DNA of 64,000 bases from Ceratodon purpureus (lineage: Eukaryota; Streptophyta; Bryopsida; Pseudoditrichales; Ditrichaceae), in the NCBI GenBank assembly GCA_014871385.1, contig CM026426.1, positions 83,960,672-84,024,671 of the forward strand, given 5' to 3'. The stretch's first letter is position 1. Every line of letters begins with the position of its first letter. Below are positions 39,001 to 50,050 of this stretch, one piece after another. A program made the translations under genes and the position numbers. The notes beneath the pieces are model-generated. The model worked only from the letters and a program-made list of their open reading frames with translations, made no database searches and had not been told where the DNA came from.

Positions 39001-40354
39001 ATGATGATAGAGAAGAGGGTATTGGAAAGGATATTGCTGGACCCCGGGATATAGAAACGACAGGTGGAGAACAAACAGACACAAAATTGGGGGGTCAGGA
39101 GCCGGAAGTGAATTGTGATGACGAGAAGGAGACACTCAGCAGTGACACTAGCGAGGGAAACAAGCCCTCCGAGAAGATATCAGAGACGTATAACGAGGCA
39201 TCGCAAAGTGATGCTAGCTTGTCAGGGAAGAGATCATCGCTCCGACTTGGCAAACGACAAGAGGAGGCCGGGAATGTTGTGGTTGCAAGCCAGTCTCCAT
39301 CAACAAAGAAGATCACGGAGAATATGAAAACCCCAGCAGCGTTGTGGAGTGGGAAGGGGAAGGTACGTGAATTAAAAGATCTTTGATGATCACAATATGT
39401 AATGCTAGGATGCTTGGTCACTGTCTATGTGATGATATCCGAATCTTCTTAATAGGTTTAAGGTGTCATCCTTAATCCTCGGTAAAGATTAGGTGACGTA
39501 GATACCCTGTTTGCATAGGATTGCGCTATACCAAGTAGGATCGAAGCAGCAACGGCGGTGCCCAACATTGAAGCGCCTTTAACAGCACCTGTCCCCATAA
39601 AAGCATATTTTGTTATCTTTGAAATTCAGAGAGTGTTGGCAGCGATCCAATATTTAGGGGACTCTGAAGTCTCGGGTCTTGTTCACACGACGCTAGATTG
39701 TTGTTACCATGAAGTCTCGCTCACCTTAGTTGGAAAATGTGATTTAGTTCGTGTGCGTTCCAACTTCCTGGAGTTCTGGGAGAAACTCTCTGCACTTGAG
39801 AATGTTTTTCCATTATTCTGGAATGATCTCCAATATGATCGTGTACGAGACATCAGTTCTTTTTTATTTCAGGAGTGTAGAGTGAAACCGGGTAGGATAT
39901 TTTCTCGGTATGACATGAAGGAAATGAAAGATAAGAGTGGCTACAAGCATAGGAAACCCCTCGCTATAGATTCTCTTAAGAAACATGGCGATGTGTATTA
40001 TTTGAAAGACTTGAGGGAAACTCTTTGGACAAGACCATACCAATGGAAGTTCAATCCCAAGCCCCCAGAAGGAGTTTATCCAGAAGTTACTAATACCCTG
40101 TTGATCGATTCAAATTGAGAGACAAGTGTAACTTCTCCTGGGAATGTACTCTTACATCTCCATGGCATTATCCAACAGGTCGTCACTCCAACCTTGTGAA
40201 GAATCTCTTTCCGTTTATCTGAGAACTAGCCGACTCTGGAGAGAATGTTAGGGAATTTATGAAGAAGAATCGGAACATGGTTCCTGGCTTGGATCCATTG
40301 GGTAGTAAAGATCATGTCGTATTCGAACTGAGGAAATGGCAGAGAGCTAAATGA
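33032..40354 (+). pseudogene. Four-exon gene for a very large unrecognised protein (GQH motif, methyltransferase-like segments)
   Basis: Exons, read from splice signals: 33032-34363 (start ATG; donor AAT|GTAAGT), 35506-36900 (acceptor CCCGCAG; donor CAA|GTAAAC), 37413-39362 (acceptor TTCGCAG; donor AAG|GTACGT) and about 39540-40354. The first three are whole numbers of codons (444, 465, 650). Exon 1 has a Lys-rich linker (VTKKKKKERNKKKYKV) and the motif FYAINGQHNVKAAQ, reminiscent of the DGQHR/ParB-like fold. The exon 2-3 junction (VFNIYGGLKLMLACQ, then MLKMNVYTFCDQD) resembles SAM-binding motif I of DNA methyltransferases. Exon 4 ends with WHYPTGRHSNLVKNLFPFI and HVVFELRKWQ, again like the C-terminal part of such enzymes. 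These family links are weak. In-frame stops lie at 33143, 33887, 33995, 34160, 36226, 36466, 37578 and 40220, with a frameshift near 40110, so this copy is dead unless the stops are bypassed. Confidence 0.6.
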
Positions 40355-41785
40355 TCGATGTGTTGATTCCATGGAATAGATAATCGAGAAAGCAGAAGTT
40401 TACCTATCAAGGATTTATGTAAGAATTTCTTTTTAGTAGTGTGATAGCACTTCTTGAGTGCTGATAAGTAATATATGTTCCCAAGGACAATATTTCTGAA
40501 TATACTGCTTCTTTTGATTGAATGTAAAGGTTAATTCACGGTTGATTTATATAGTATTCATATGGTTTGAATGTGATCATCTAAGAGTAATGTGGAGAGT
40601 GTTTAATGCAACTGTCTGGTTCCTCTGATTTCTGTATTATATATTTCACGCATTTGAATAATTATTTTGTTCCGAATGTGGTGGTATGATTCGGATTTGA
40701 CTCTTATGATCTCGAACAATTCGCATTAGAGTCTTAGATTGCTTTTACAACCGAGGTCAGAGATTCGATACTATTTAGTTTCTTTGGTCTGTTGAATACG
40801 TCTTACAGGAATTTGACTCGGAGTTCTTTCTCTTTCACTAGTACGTGTGTGCTTAATATTCCATTTCTTTCACCTATTCATTTTTCCTAACTTGTGTTTG
40901 TACTTTGAGAATTAAGGTATTCATCTGAATTTTAGATCAATGTACCATTTATTAAATTTTGTTTTGGTATGTTGTCTTACAACTCATATTTTGCTGTTGT
41001 TCATGTCGTTCATCTGCTTATGTATTCTTCTTCAGAGATGGACATGTCTGTTCTATATAGGCTTCGCATTTAAGATGACCATCTTAATCCACACCTTGAA
41101 CAATGGTATAAGGTTAATTAGTCCTCCATTCTATTCATCCATTGGTCCTTGGTGGACCAAATTTTATGATGTATTTGACATCTATTAAGAATATGGCTAT
41201 TTGATATATTCGTTGAATATATTATTCATCTCTTGTATTGTCCTTTCCGTCATTACTTTAGGATAGACTTTGTGTAGATATGGTCATTTTCTTTTATTTC
41301 TTTTTTGTTTTTAAAAATTTTGTGATATTGAATCAATATGCAAGTTCGATTGAATCTACTAGGTATGAAGCATAACAAGAGTTTAATAGATATCCTTGGT
41401 ATATGAGTCCCGTGGTCTTGGATTAAGAGGATCATCTTAATCCGAGACCGAAGAGGTCATATACCAAGGATATGTACTGAACTCTAGTAGATACCCTTGG
41501 TATATAACATCTAAGGTTATGGATTAAGATGGTCATCTCAATCCGTTTACCGCCGATGATATATACCGAGGGTATCTACTGGAGTTCAGTACATATCCTT
41601 GGTTTATGACTTCTGCGGTCTTGAATTAAGATGATCACCTTAATCCATCCGTCTGCAAATGGACTCTTTTCTCGGACAGATTTGTATGTTTTCACTAATC
41701 GTGAATTTGTTTTCAAGATCGTTTCAGCGTCATTCTTTAGGCATTTTATAATTTTATGTTTATCTGTTTTCAGTGATCTTCAAGA
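40355..41785. other. Intergenic region between the two unusual genes
   Basis: No coding sequence. It contains five dyads (40911, 41069, 41422, 41523, 41625), three of which are embedded in the tandem long palindromes. Confidence 0.6.
41379..41646. repeat. Tandem array of long palindromes centred on the dyad
   Basis: Unit 1 (41379-41484) and unit 2 (41479-41587) are imperfect palindromes of about 106 and 109 bp. Each has arms starting GAGTTYARTA/GAACTC and TATCCTTGGTATAT-type sequence, and each is centred on an ATTAAG-N8-CTTAAT dyad. A third unit (41582-41646) keeps only its left arm and centre. Adjacent units share the GAGTTC/GAACTC ends. Confidence 0.85.
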
Positions 41786-44086
41786 ATGTCTAAAACAGCA
41801 GTTCGTGGCGTTAAGGCAATTCGTGTTACATCGGATACATGCTTTCGAGAGGATATACATCCTTCTCCTGTCCATCAAACTCGTTCGATTACCTGACATA
41901 CTAGAGGAACTGAGTAGCTCGAAGTTGGATGAGGACAATTTTTAAGTAGATGGTAGAGTATATGAGGTCTATTGTTTAAGTAGAATGGAAGATACAAATT
42001 GTTATTGTAACTGAAGTTATATCTGAACTTAAGTCGTTCTTTGATGAAGGTCTTAAATTCTGTGGTGTCGTTATGCTCCACAGGATACCTTCGGTGTGGC
42101 ATCGAAGATTCAAACGGTTCCCTCAGGCTATACTAGAACGAGATTGGTCATTCTCGACCTAAACCACGTGCTGTGCAATATTGTTTTTGTCCATACAAAG
42201 AAAAAAGAAGATATTCCGGCGCACACTTATGTGGACTTTCGGGAGGATATTCAGTATGAGAAGCCGGTTAGGATTAAGGCTTCTACAAGGGAATCATATA
42301 GGCTGGTGACTGCTCGTCCAAATGTCCGTTTGTTTCTTCAGAGGCTCATGGCGTTAGCACATGTTGGGGTTTGGACGTGCATGTCGAAGGATATGGCTGG
42401 TCCAAATGTTTCTTCTAACACAAGAGTATTGCACTACTCTGAAACATGGCGAGAAGAGTTAATGTATCGTTCTCAGGATGCACTTCATGAGGAATTCTTC
42501 AAAGAACTTCCTCTCTTCTGGTAGTTGGAATGGCCTATAGATTTGAAAGGCTTTGTGCCATCACCCGAGAATACGGTCATTGTTGATGATACTCCCTTGA
42601 AGTATTACCTGAATCCAGAGGGAAATTGTATTTATTCTAAGCCTTGGCATAGCGCAAATGAATTGCACACACTAGTAGAAATACGATCCTTAAGGACTCG
42701 TCTGTAATGACTTAAATGGTCCAAAATGACTCAAATTGAGTGAAAATGAGTCATTTTGGACCATTTAAGTCATTACAGACGAGTCCTTAAGGACCGTATT
42801 TCTACTAGTGACAGTGATATTCTTAAAGATATGCGCGATCTCTTCAACTTGAGTCGTTCGGATCTGTCTGTACCAGAGTATGTAGATATCTTGATGGTGG
42901 ATCCTAAGGGATTTAGAGCCTATGGGCAAAATCCAATTTCAAGAGATAGACAGATTGCGGATACGCTGAAGCCGTTCACTAGGCTAGTTAGACCCAGTAT
43001 ACTGTTCTTGCAAAGACGTTGAAGCCGTTCACTAGGTTAGTTAGACTCCAGTAGATAGTACTAACCGAGACTATGAGATTAAGGAGACAGTCTTAATCAT
43101 TTTGAACATCCTCTCGGTGGTCCGTCATCTGCCTTCATACTCTTACTATTTTGTGGATCGATTACTTTGGAGTAAAACGTGATCGATTAATTTTGAAAAT
43201 CAGATTGTGTTTGGTCTCGTCTTATTTGCCTCATTCATCGATTACATGTTAGTAAGGAATAAGTGTAAGCTGTGCTTTGAAGTAAATAATGTCCTTAGGG
43301 AATGTATGCATTTCGTTTCAGTATCTTGGAATAGTACATTTGCTATGTCCTCTATTCTTCGCTTCGCTGCATGTTGTTTTGGATTCTATACATTGACGTA
43401 TTGGTTACAGTGGAGGACTTGGAATCACGTCTATGCAATGCACATATTCCCTTGATTTTATGTTCTTCATTGAGGCCGTGTAGTCGGACAAGCTTTAATT
43501 GGAAGAGTATTCTTAATTTATCAGTCGCAAATATTTAGTGTTTTCTGCTTTTGTATGTAGAGAGTGAGTATCCGAAATCACTTTCGATGTAGAATGTGAA
43601 CCTGAGGTTGTACCCTAAACGTTTGGCACCATTTGATGTCAAAGTTACATCCCGAAATCAAGTTCAAAATGTATTTAATTCTATATGCCTATAACTGTTC
43701 TTTACCTTGGCAACTTCTGACATTTGCTAGATTATATATGACATGTCTTTAGAGACACGCTTGGTGGTCAGCCTACTCCACATATGAATGCAACCAATGC
43801 CGGGGTTTGCAAGAACATTTGTGAGCGCTATGTTTTGCCAGCAATGGACTACTCTTCACCTTCTGATATAGACGTCGGCGTTGTCAACAGCTAGCCACAT
43901 CGGCCTAAGAAAGTAATAGATCCACATAACATAGTGCATTCTTATGCAAACGTCAATGCAAGCTTCTACGGTGGTATGTACACTAGATTCTTTGGAAGGC
44001 GTCCTAGCAGGGGATTACCTTCAAAAGTCAGGATAGAAGGTCCAATGCCACCTAGAAGTACTAGATCAAATAGAACTCTCTTATGA
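41786..44086 (+). pseudogene. FCP1/NIF-like HAD-fold protein, broken
   Basis: FCP1-type HAD proteins dephosphorylate the RNA polymerase II tail or related substrates. A first exon starts at an ATG at 41786 (MSKTAVRGVKAIRVTSD) but soon meets stops. The main exon starts at 42084 after a CCACAG acceptor and contains the HAD motif I region as VILDLNHVLC, then RPNVRLFLQRLMALAHVGVW, and motif III as VIVDDTPLKYYLNPEGNC. In motif I the second aspartate of DxD is replaced by Asn, so catalysis is doubtful even in an intact relative. A TAG (42522) interrupts the domain, a 141-bp CACTA foldback sits at 42670, and coding resumes at about 42814 in another frame (SDILKDMRDLFNLSRSDLSV). A last exon (43753-44086) carries another TAG at 43892. 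Confidence 0.6.
42670..42810. mobile_element. CACTA-type foldback MITE with ACA target duplication
   Basis: Begins CACTAGTAGAAA and ends TTTCTACTAGTG. The two arms of about 64 bp are complementary with one mismatch (ATACGATCC versus ATACGGTCC) around a 12-bp loop. The 3-bp sequence ACA flanks both sides (42667-42669 and 42811-42813), matching the 3-bp duplication of CACTA elements. It has no coding capacity, so it would depend on a CACTA transposase from elsewhere. Confidence 0.92.
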
Positions 44087-46755
44087 GGATTTATGAAGAA
44101 AGAAAGGCAGTTGTAGCAGCAGGGATTATTCACTGGTCTGATGCTAGTTAGATTCTTGTAATATATGATATGTAGTGCATATGATGAGACTAGCCTACAT
44201 TGGGGAAAGTGTGTGCACTACATATTACATTAATATACATCAAAAGATGTTTTGGAGAATAAGAGGCTTTCGAAGTTGGTGAAAATTCAGTATGAAATTG
44301 AAATGTTTTAAAAGCCATTTGATGTATGCAATAGATCTTATTTAGAGCTCTCTGGAATATTGAGTGTTTAAGCACTTAACCAATCGTACATTATTTCTTC
44401 TACATTCTCCTTTCAAAGGAACAGTATTCTTAAAATAGGTCTTATCCTGTAAATTTTCATATAGATTAGGTACTACAACATCATAAAACTCAATAATGAA
44501 TGGGCTTATAGTATGAATAACAAATAATGAATAGGTTAGGACAGAGTTTGGAGGGAGATGGGTCTGAAATTACAAAATGTGCGAGATATATTCAACGACG
44601 CAGTTTTGTTCCAATGTCCCAAATTCGCCCATTGTCCCCAAATTAATTAATATGGTGTTATGTGTATTATCAGCATCTTGATGCTAGCGGTGCTCTTGTC
44701 GTCACAGTGGTTGTAAACGCAATGTCTCCATGTGCATCTGTATGCAGTGATCATGAAAAGTAAGGATTGTTGTGTACCTTTCCATTGCAGTGAAAATTAT
44801 TAGGATGATTACTCATATTTAGTCAAAACAGATTTTTTAATATAGTTCAAACAAGTTGGGATTTGTCACATGTACTAACTATTATAGATGAATTAGATGG
44901 CCTTTATAGATTCATTTTTTCTTGGTTTGAGGATAGTGTAGAGATTCTTTTCTGTCAATTGAACAGCACACTTTAAAATTCATAAAAATTTCATAGTTTA
45001 TCTAAAAATAAAATTTCATTTCCACTATCTATATTTGACATTTGTTTTTATGTGGAATTTTTTTTAAAAAAATCACCAATGGAAATAAGGAACACAAATC
45101 ATTTTGCCTATGATAGGTTGTTTTATCTTGTGCAAATATGCAATTTTGGGATATTATTATTGGAGTGTGGAGAGATCTTCCCATTTAGAAGCAAAAACTG
45201 CTGAGACATATAAAATCATCATCATTTTGGAAGACCCCGATGCAATTCTCTTATGCAAGGTTGTAGAATAGTGTGATTGAAAATACCAAATCAGTCAAAG
45301 ATAGGGAGAAAGTGTTCACTTAACATATAGCTCGTGAAGCATCAGTATGAGTCATCAATATACTGCTAGAATATATCTTCACAAACTTATTAACAAAATT
45401 ATTTAACTGCAACAAAATTGTTAAAATGCATACTATTGTAAATTCACAACTGGAAAAATTCTACTGGTAAGGTATCACAACATATATTGATGGTGAAAAA
45501 TGTATTTATATTCCAAGATTGTCACAAAATTTCAGGACCATGAAACCCTGGAAATGCAAAACCGTAAGTTGTTGGCTTGATGCACTTCTTTTTCTACTTG
45601 TACATGCTTATACTCCTACTTTGAACCCTATACTGTAGTTTTGACTTAAGTTTTGTATTTGTAGGTGAACCTTGAGGTCCCACACGCCTTGTTAAGTTTA
45701 TAAATTTATAAATCGATTTTTTGGAGAGACGAACCTCTATTGTATATATTTTGAGGTGGATGAGTGTGCTACCCTGTTCTGGGTAGCACAGAGAATTTTT
45801 TTCTCTTTCTTGATGCCATAGACTGTTCTCAGCTGGGACAAGTCGAAAAGGATATGGAGACCGGGTATGAGGGCTGGTTATGGAGTCCGGGTAAGATTTC
45901 CAATTATCAAGACTAGGTGTTTCAGAACCGTCGATGAGATCGTGCGGCTAACATAACAATAACTCTCAGCTCTCAGAGGATGGATATGGAATTGTTTGGA
46001 GGAATTTTGGGGGGCACCTTCTCTGTGACGTTTTCCAAAGGGTAATATTACCATGAAAGTTTTACCTTGGGCACTCAAAATTCATCAGCCAACTACCGTA
46101 GCAAGGGCCAGGAGAATCAATCCCCACACTGGTACCTTACCGGATGAATGCCGTGGATGGTCCCTTCGGTATCTCATCCATCATGATCCAAGTAGGTAAT
46201 CCATGGTTACCTTGACATGTGGATGAATGGGGGCTTTTTGGCCTTATTATGCAATCATCCTTATGAACCCACATCCATTTAAAGGAACAATTGCAACTTG
46301 AAATTGCTTTCCAATGAAATAAGAGGACCTAAACATTTTTGTGCACATAAATTGGAGTGGATATCACTTGTGGTTTCAAAGGAGATTTGTAAGTCAAGCA
46401 CCATTGAAGTTTCAAATGGGGTATGTTTTAAACCTTTAACTCATTAGTTTTATTTGTTTTTATTTATTGCATGCATTAAAAATATATGCACATTTGAAGG
46501 GTTTATATTTTAACCCCTAAAGAACAATCATCCACATTTGGGCTTTTTTGGAATTTGGGCATGTACATATGAATGCAATTTACATCGGGATTTTCTAAAT
46601 TTTTTATTGAAGATGGGCCGTTCGGAGATCTTTGAGTGGGTATTTTTATTTTTGAATTCCGACATCAGGATCAAAAGTTATGAAGGTTTAAGTGTCAAAC
46701 GTTACTCGTTGGGCAGCTGCTGAAATTTTCTAAGCCACTGTGAATGCACCAAATT

Positions 46756-46815
46756 CTGCCCAAAACTGCCCAAAATTGCCCAAAATTGCCAAAATCTGCC
46801 AAAATCTGCCCAAAG
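46756..46815 (+). repeat. 10-bp tandem repeat, TGCCCAAAAY
   Basis: About six imperfect units of CTGCCCAAAA / TTGCCCAAAA / CTGCCAAAAT. Confidence 0.85.
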
Positions 46816-47164
46816 ACGAAACTTTGAAATTCCACCACTTTGAGATTTTGATATTTTTCAAAAATAAAAATTTCTATTTATAGAGAAGGCAGTAGAGCAT
46901 GTTTCCATTGTTCGGATTTTCGATCCAAGAATTTTTCATATGCTATTTTATTGTAAAAAAACGGACTTTGTATGTGAATTTCAGCATACCCCTAGCGGAA
47001 AATGATTTTTTTGAAAACCTTCCACATTTTTTTTGAATATGGTATTTTTCAGACATGTACCTAATGCACTTAGTAACAATAATATGGAGAGACTCATTCC
47101 TTATCTACTTTAAAAAATGGTTTTTTGGGCCTTCAAAACTCTGCTATCCCCTTTTTTTGCAGGG

Positions 47165-49225
47165 AAAATAACTTGTTTTTCTACTTTGAACGTTACGATC
47201 TTGCAATTGGTGAGGAATGAGTGTGTGAGATTTTTGGGACGTGTTGAAATAGAAGTTAGCTACGAGATCTTACGGTTAGATGTAGTAAAAAAGACCCAAA
47301 GTTTGCAAAAACCACCTTGCTTTTAAGAGGGGCTGTTTTGAGGCAATTTTGATGAAAAATACCCTGAGAACTTTAGGGGTTAAGAGCATGTTGTTGTAAC
47401 AATTTAATAATTTTTTCTTTCCTTGTTTTAGAGGTGTTTTGGAATAATTACACAAAGCAGAGATATATTTTTTTGTAGACTAGCAAATATGACGGATATG
47501 GCTTAAAGAGTTGTGATGTATTCTAAAGTTTCCTCCATGTAGTTGTGATTTATTGCATGTGTAGTCTATGATGGGTATTTCCTAGAAGAGAAGATGCATT
47601 TCAAAATCTCTATGATAGGTATTTCCTAGAGATTGTGATACATTTTAGAGCTGCTCTATGATGGGTAATACCAAGATGAGTAAACCCTAAAGATGGCGAT
47701 GGATTTAAAATTATGTTCATGATGGGCATTGTCTAGGGATTTAAGGAGGTATGTCCAAGTGTGGTTATTTTTATGCTTGTTTCAAAGTTTTGTGATATAA
47801 CTCCATTGGGGCTATGATGGATATTGGCCCAATCTTATAGTGTGCCATTAACCCATGAAAGTGCAACCAAAGATAAATCTTTTTGCTTAAAAACTTGGGT
47901 ATAATGGGTATTGCTTTGAGGGGTGTGATATAATTCAAAGTAGGTTTATGATGGGTATTTCTCCTAGGTCGTGATATAATTCATAAGGTCTTCATGATGG
48001 TTATTGTGTAGAGAGTTATAAGAGTTGTTTATGTATGCTTCCTTTGAGGATAATTTCAAGTTCTCGTGATAAATCTTATTTGGGCTTCATGATGGGTATT
48101 GCTCAAATATGAAGGTGCATCCTTTTGTGTAGGCATGATTGTTCTTGTGTGCATACCCTTTCTTATTTTTTTCTTTTTGCAATTCAATAATTTATTGACT
48201 TAGGCTTCATTGATTATGCTTATGATTTTAGCATTAAAACTTTAAAACTCAAAACTCCATAATTTAAAATCCAAAAGGATTGCAAACATTTAACCCCTAA
48301 AGGTTCTGGAAATACAAAATGGCTCTCGGCTATTACTGGCAGCCTAAGTGAAGGGGTTAAAAGTAATACTTTTGCCTAAGAATTTTACCGGATGCTCCCT
48401 ATACGGCGAGGTGTATGTAGTAAAATTTTCAAAGCCAAATTTCACTTTTAGAACCTTCATCTAGAAATTCTAGGTTTCAAGTCCAAAACGAGCAGTTTAA
48501 AATTAGTTTTTTTTAGATTTATTTTTGGAAAATATGTTCATAATTGATTCACTACTCAAAATCCGAAGTGGCCTATGTCAAAAAGTTTACCGATTTACAA
48601 GGGCAGCCTCAAAAAATTACAAGAACAACCTTCACAGTTTTTGGTAATTTTACAATTTTTTCTTTCAAGATTTGTCAAAATTTGAGATTTAGAAATTTTT
48701 CAAATTTTTTTTCCAATAATTCAAAAACTTATAAATGTAACTTCCAACCGTTCACTTTTTTAAAAGACCAAAAAAATTAACTTTTTTAAGTTTTACCGTA
48801 TAGTAGTTTTTTTACCTCCTTCTGGTAAATAATTGGCATGAAGGCCAAAAAAGCGTAATGAGTCTCTAAAATTTTGCATGGAGGTGCCCAATTTAGTTAC
48901 CTACATGGAAGAAAAATATGAGCAAAATGTTTGGGGTAACAATCATCAAGTCTCCCTTGGCACCATTTAGAGTATGCCTTTCACGCAAAGCCCCCCCCAA
49001 AAAAGCAGTAAACTTTGAACGTTATAATCTCACAAATAGAAAAGATCCAACCGTTGAAATTTGACATGGTACTAGTGCAAGTAGTTAGGTTCAAGATCTA
49101 ACGGTTGGATGTACAAAAAAAGTAAAAAAAATAAAAATCATACTTCAACTCTTCAAGGTTGTCAAAAATCACAGTTTTTGGTTTTGGAGGTCCCAAAACG
49201 GCTTGAACCTTTAGGGGTTAAAAAA
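47165..49225 (+). repeat. Pair of diverged direct repeats flanking the tandem array
   Basis: The segment 47165-47395 and the segment 49010-49225 share, in the same order, TTTGAACGTTAYRATCT, AAGATCTAACGGTT-like words (GATCTTACGGTTAGATGTA versus GATCTAACGGTTGGATGTA), AAAAA runs and CTTTAGGGGTTAA. They may be remnants of long terminal repeats or of a segmental duplication. Confidence 0.45.
47510..48120 (+). repeat. Degenerate tandem repeat around TATGATGGGTATT
   Basis: Roughly nine to eleven units of variable length (about 55-80 bp) share a core TATGATGGGTATT, often followed by CCTAGA and then GTGATATATTYAAA. Examples lie near 47568, 47606, 47661, 47720, 47810, 47905, 47950, 47993 and 48088. 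The units are strongly diverged, so the array is old. Confidence 0.65.
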
Positions 49226-50050
49226 ACATTCCAAGATTTAAATTTGTAATTGGAAATGATCATATCATTTGCCAATTAGTACTTTGTAATACAAAACTAT
49301 AAGCCTACAATGAACATTGACCTAAAACTCATCTATGTTAAGCTCTAAGATGTTCATACAATGAGCAAAATAGCTAAAATCTTAAATTATAATTCTCCAA
49401 CACCAAAACAATCCTAGAAAATACAAATACAACCCATACATTTCTTCAACACAATCCATACATACAAGAATTGAATGACTCTAAACCAATGTAAATTCAA
49501 ACATCAAGACAAATGCAGAAAAGAGCTTGCATCAACATCCTTAGAAATCATTGGTTACAAGTTTTAAGCTTCTATTTCTCCTACCTAATACTAATCTAAA
49601 CTCCCAAACTTTTTTCCTTCTTCTTGATCCTAGACTTCAACCTAGAAAAACATAACAAAGAATTCTAAAACATGCAATCCAAAATTCTAAAATATATCTA
49701 ACTAGAACTAAGAATTTACAATTCCAAGGTAAAGCCACAAAAACAATTAAAAAAAAAATACAAAAAAATACACCAAACAAGCTATGAGAAGATTGGGAAA
49801 AATCAAAAAATCACATCAACAATGAAATCAACTTTTTGAAAGTGTCTAAACTGCAACAGTATTCAGCACCATGCACCCCTCTGTGCCATTCAATAATTTT
49901 AGAGCCCACATAGCAATCTATTATATGAACATGGTTAACCTCTTTAAAAGGGAAGGACAAAAAGAGGTCCAACATAATTTATGTGTTTATCAAGCGGTTC
50001 ACATACACAAATGATTGATATTTTAGTAACTAAGTTATTGAATAGTTATT

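Larger units (their letters stand above)
32484..43097. repeat. Cluster of 19 copies of a 20-bp dyad, ATTAAG-N8-CTTAAT
   Basis: Copies begin at 32484, 32698, 32831, 34762, 34913, 35065, 35394, 37089, 37247, 38511, 38646, 38778, 39457, 40911, 41069, 41422, 41523, 41625 and 43078. All keep two 6-bp half-sites separated by exactly 8 bp, and the interior is usually also symmetric (RTG…CAY). The best copies are nearly perfect palindromes, e.g. ATTAAGGTGGTCACCTTAAT at 37089. They lie 5' of, in the introns of, within exon 3 of, and downstream of the large gene. The fixed spacing of two half-sites one helical turn apart is what a dimeric DNA-binding protein would need. That role is inference. Confidence 0.85.
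44087..50050. other. AT-rich intergenic DNA with old repeats
   Basis: No supported gene. It contains tandem repeats (46756-46815 and 47510-48120), a pair of diverged direct repeats (about 47165-47395 and 49010-49225) and a small perfect hairpin at 45766-45789 (GTGCTACCC-TGTTCT-GGGTAGCAC). Confidence 0.6.

Noticed and set aside
41379-41646. Direct repeats here as a CRISPR array
   Set aside because: Units are palindromes of about 108 bp with diverged arms and no unique spacers, in a eukaryotic intron-rich context.
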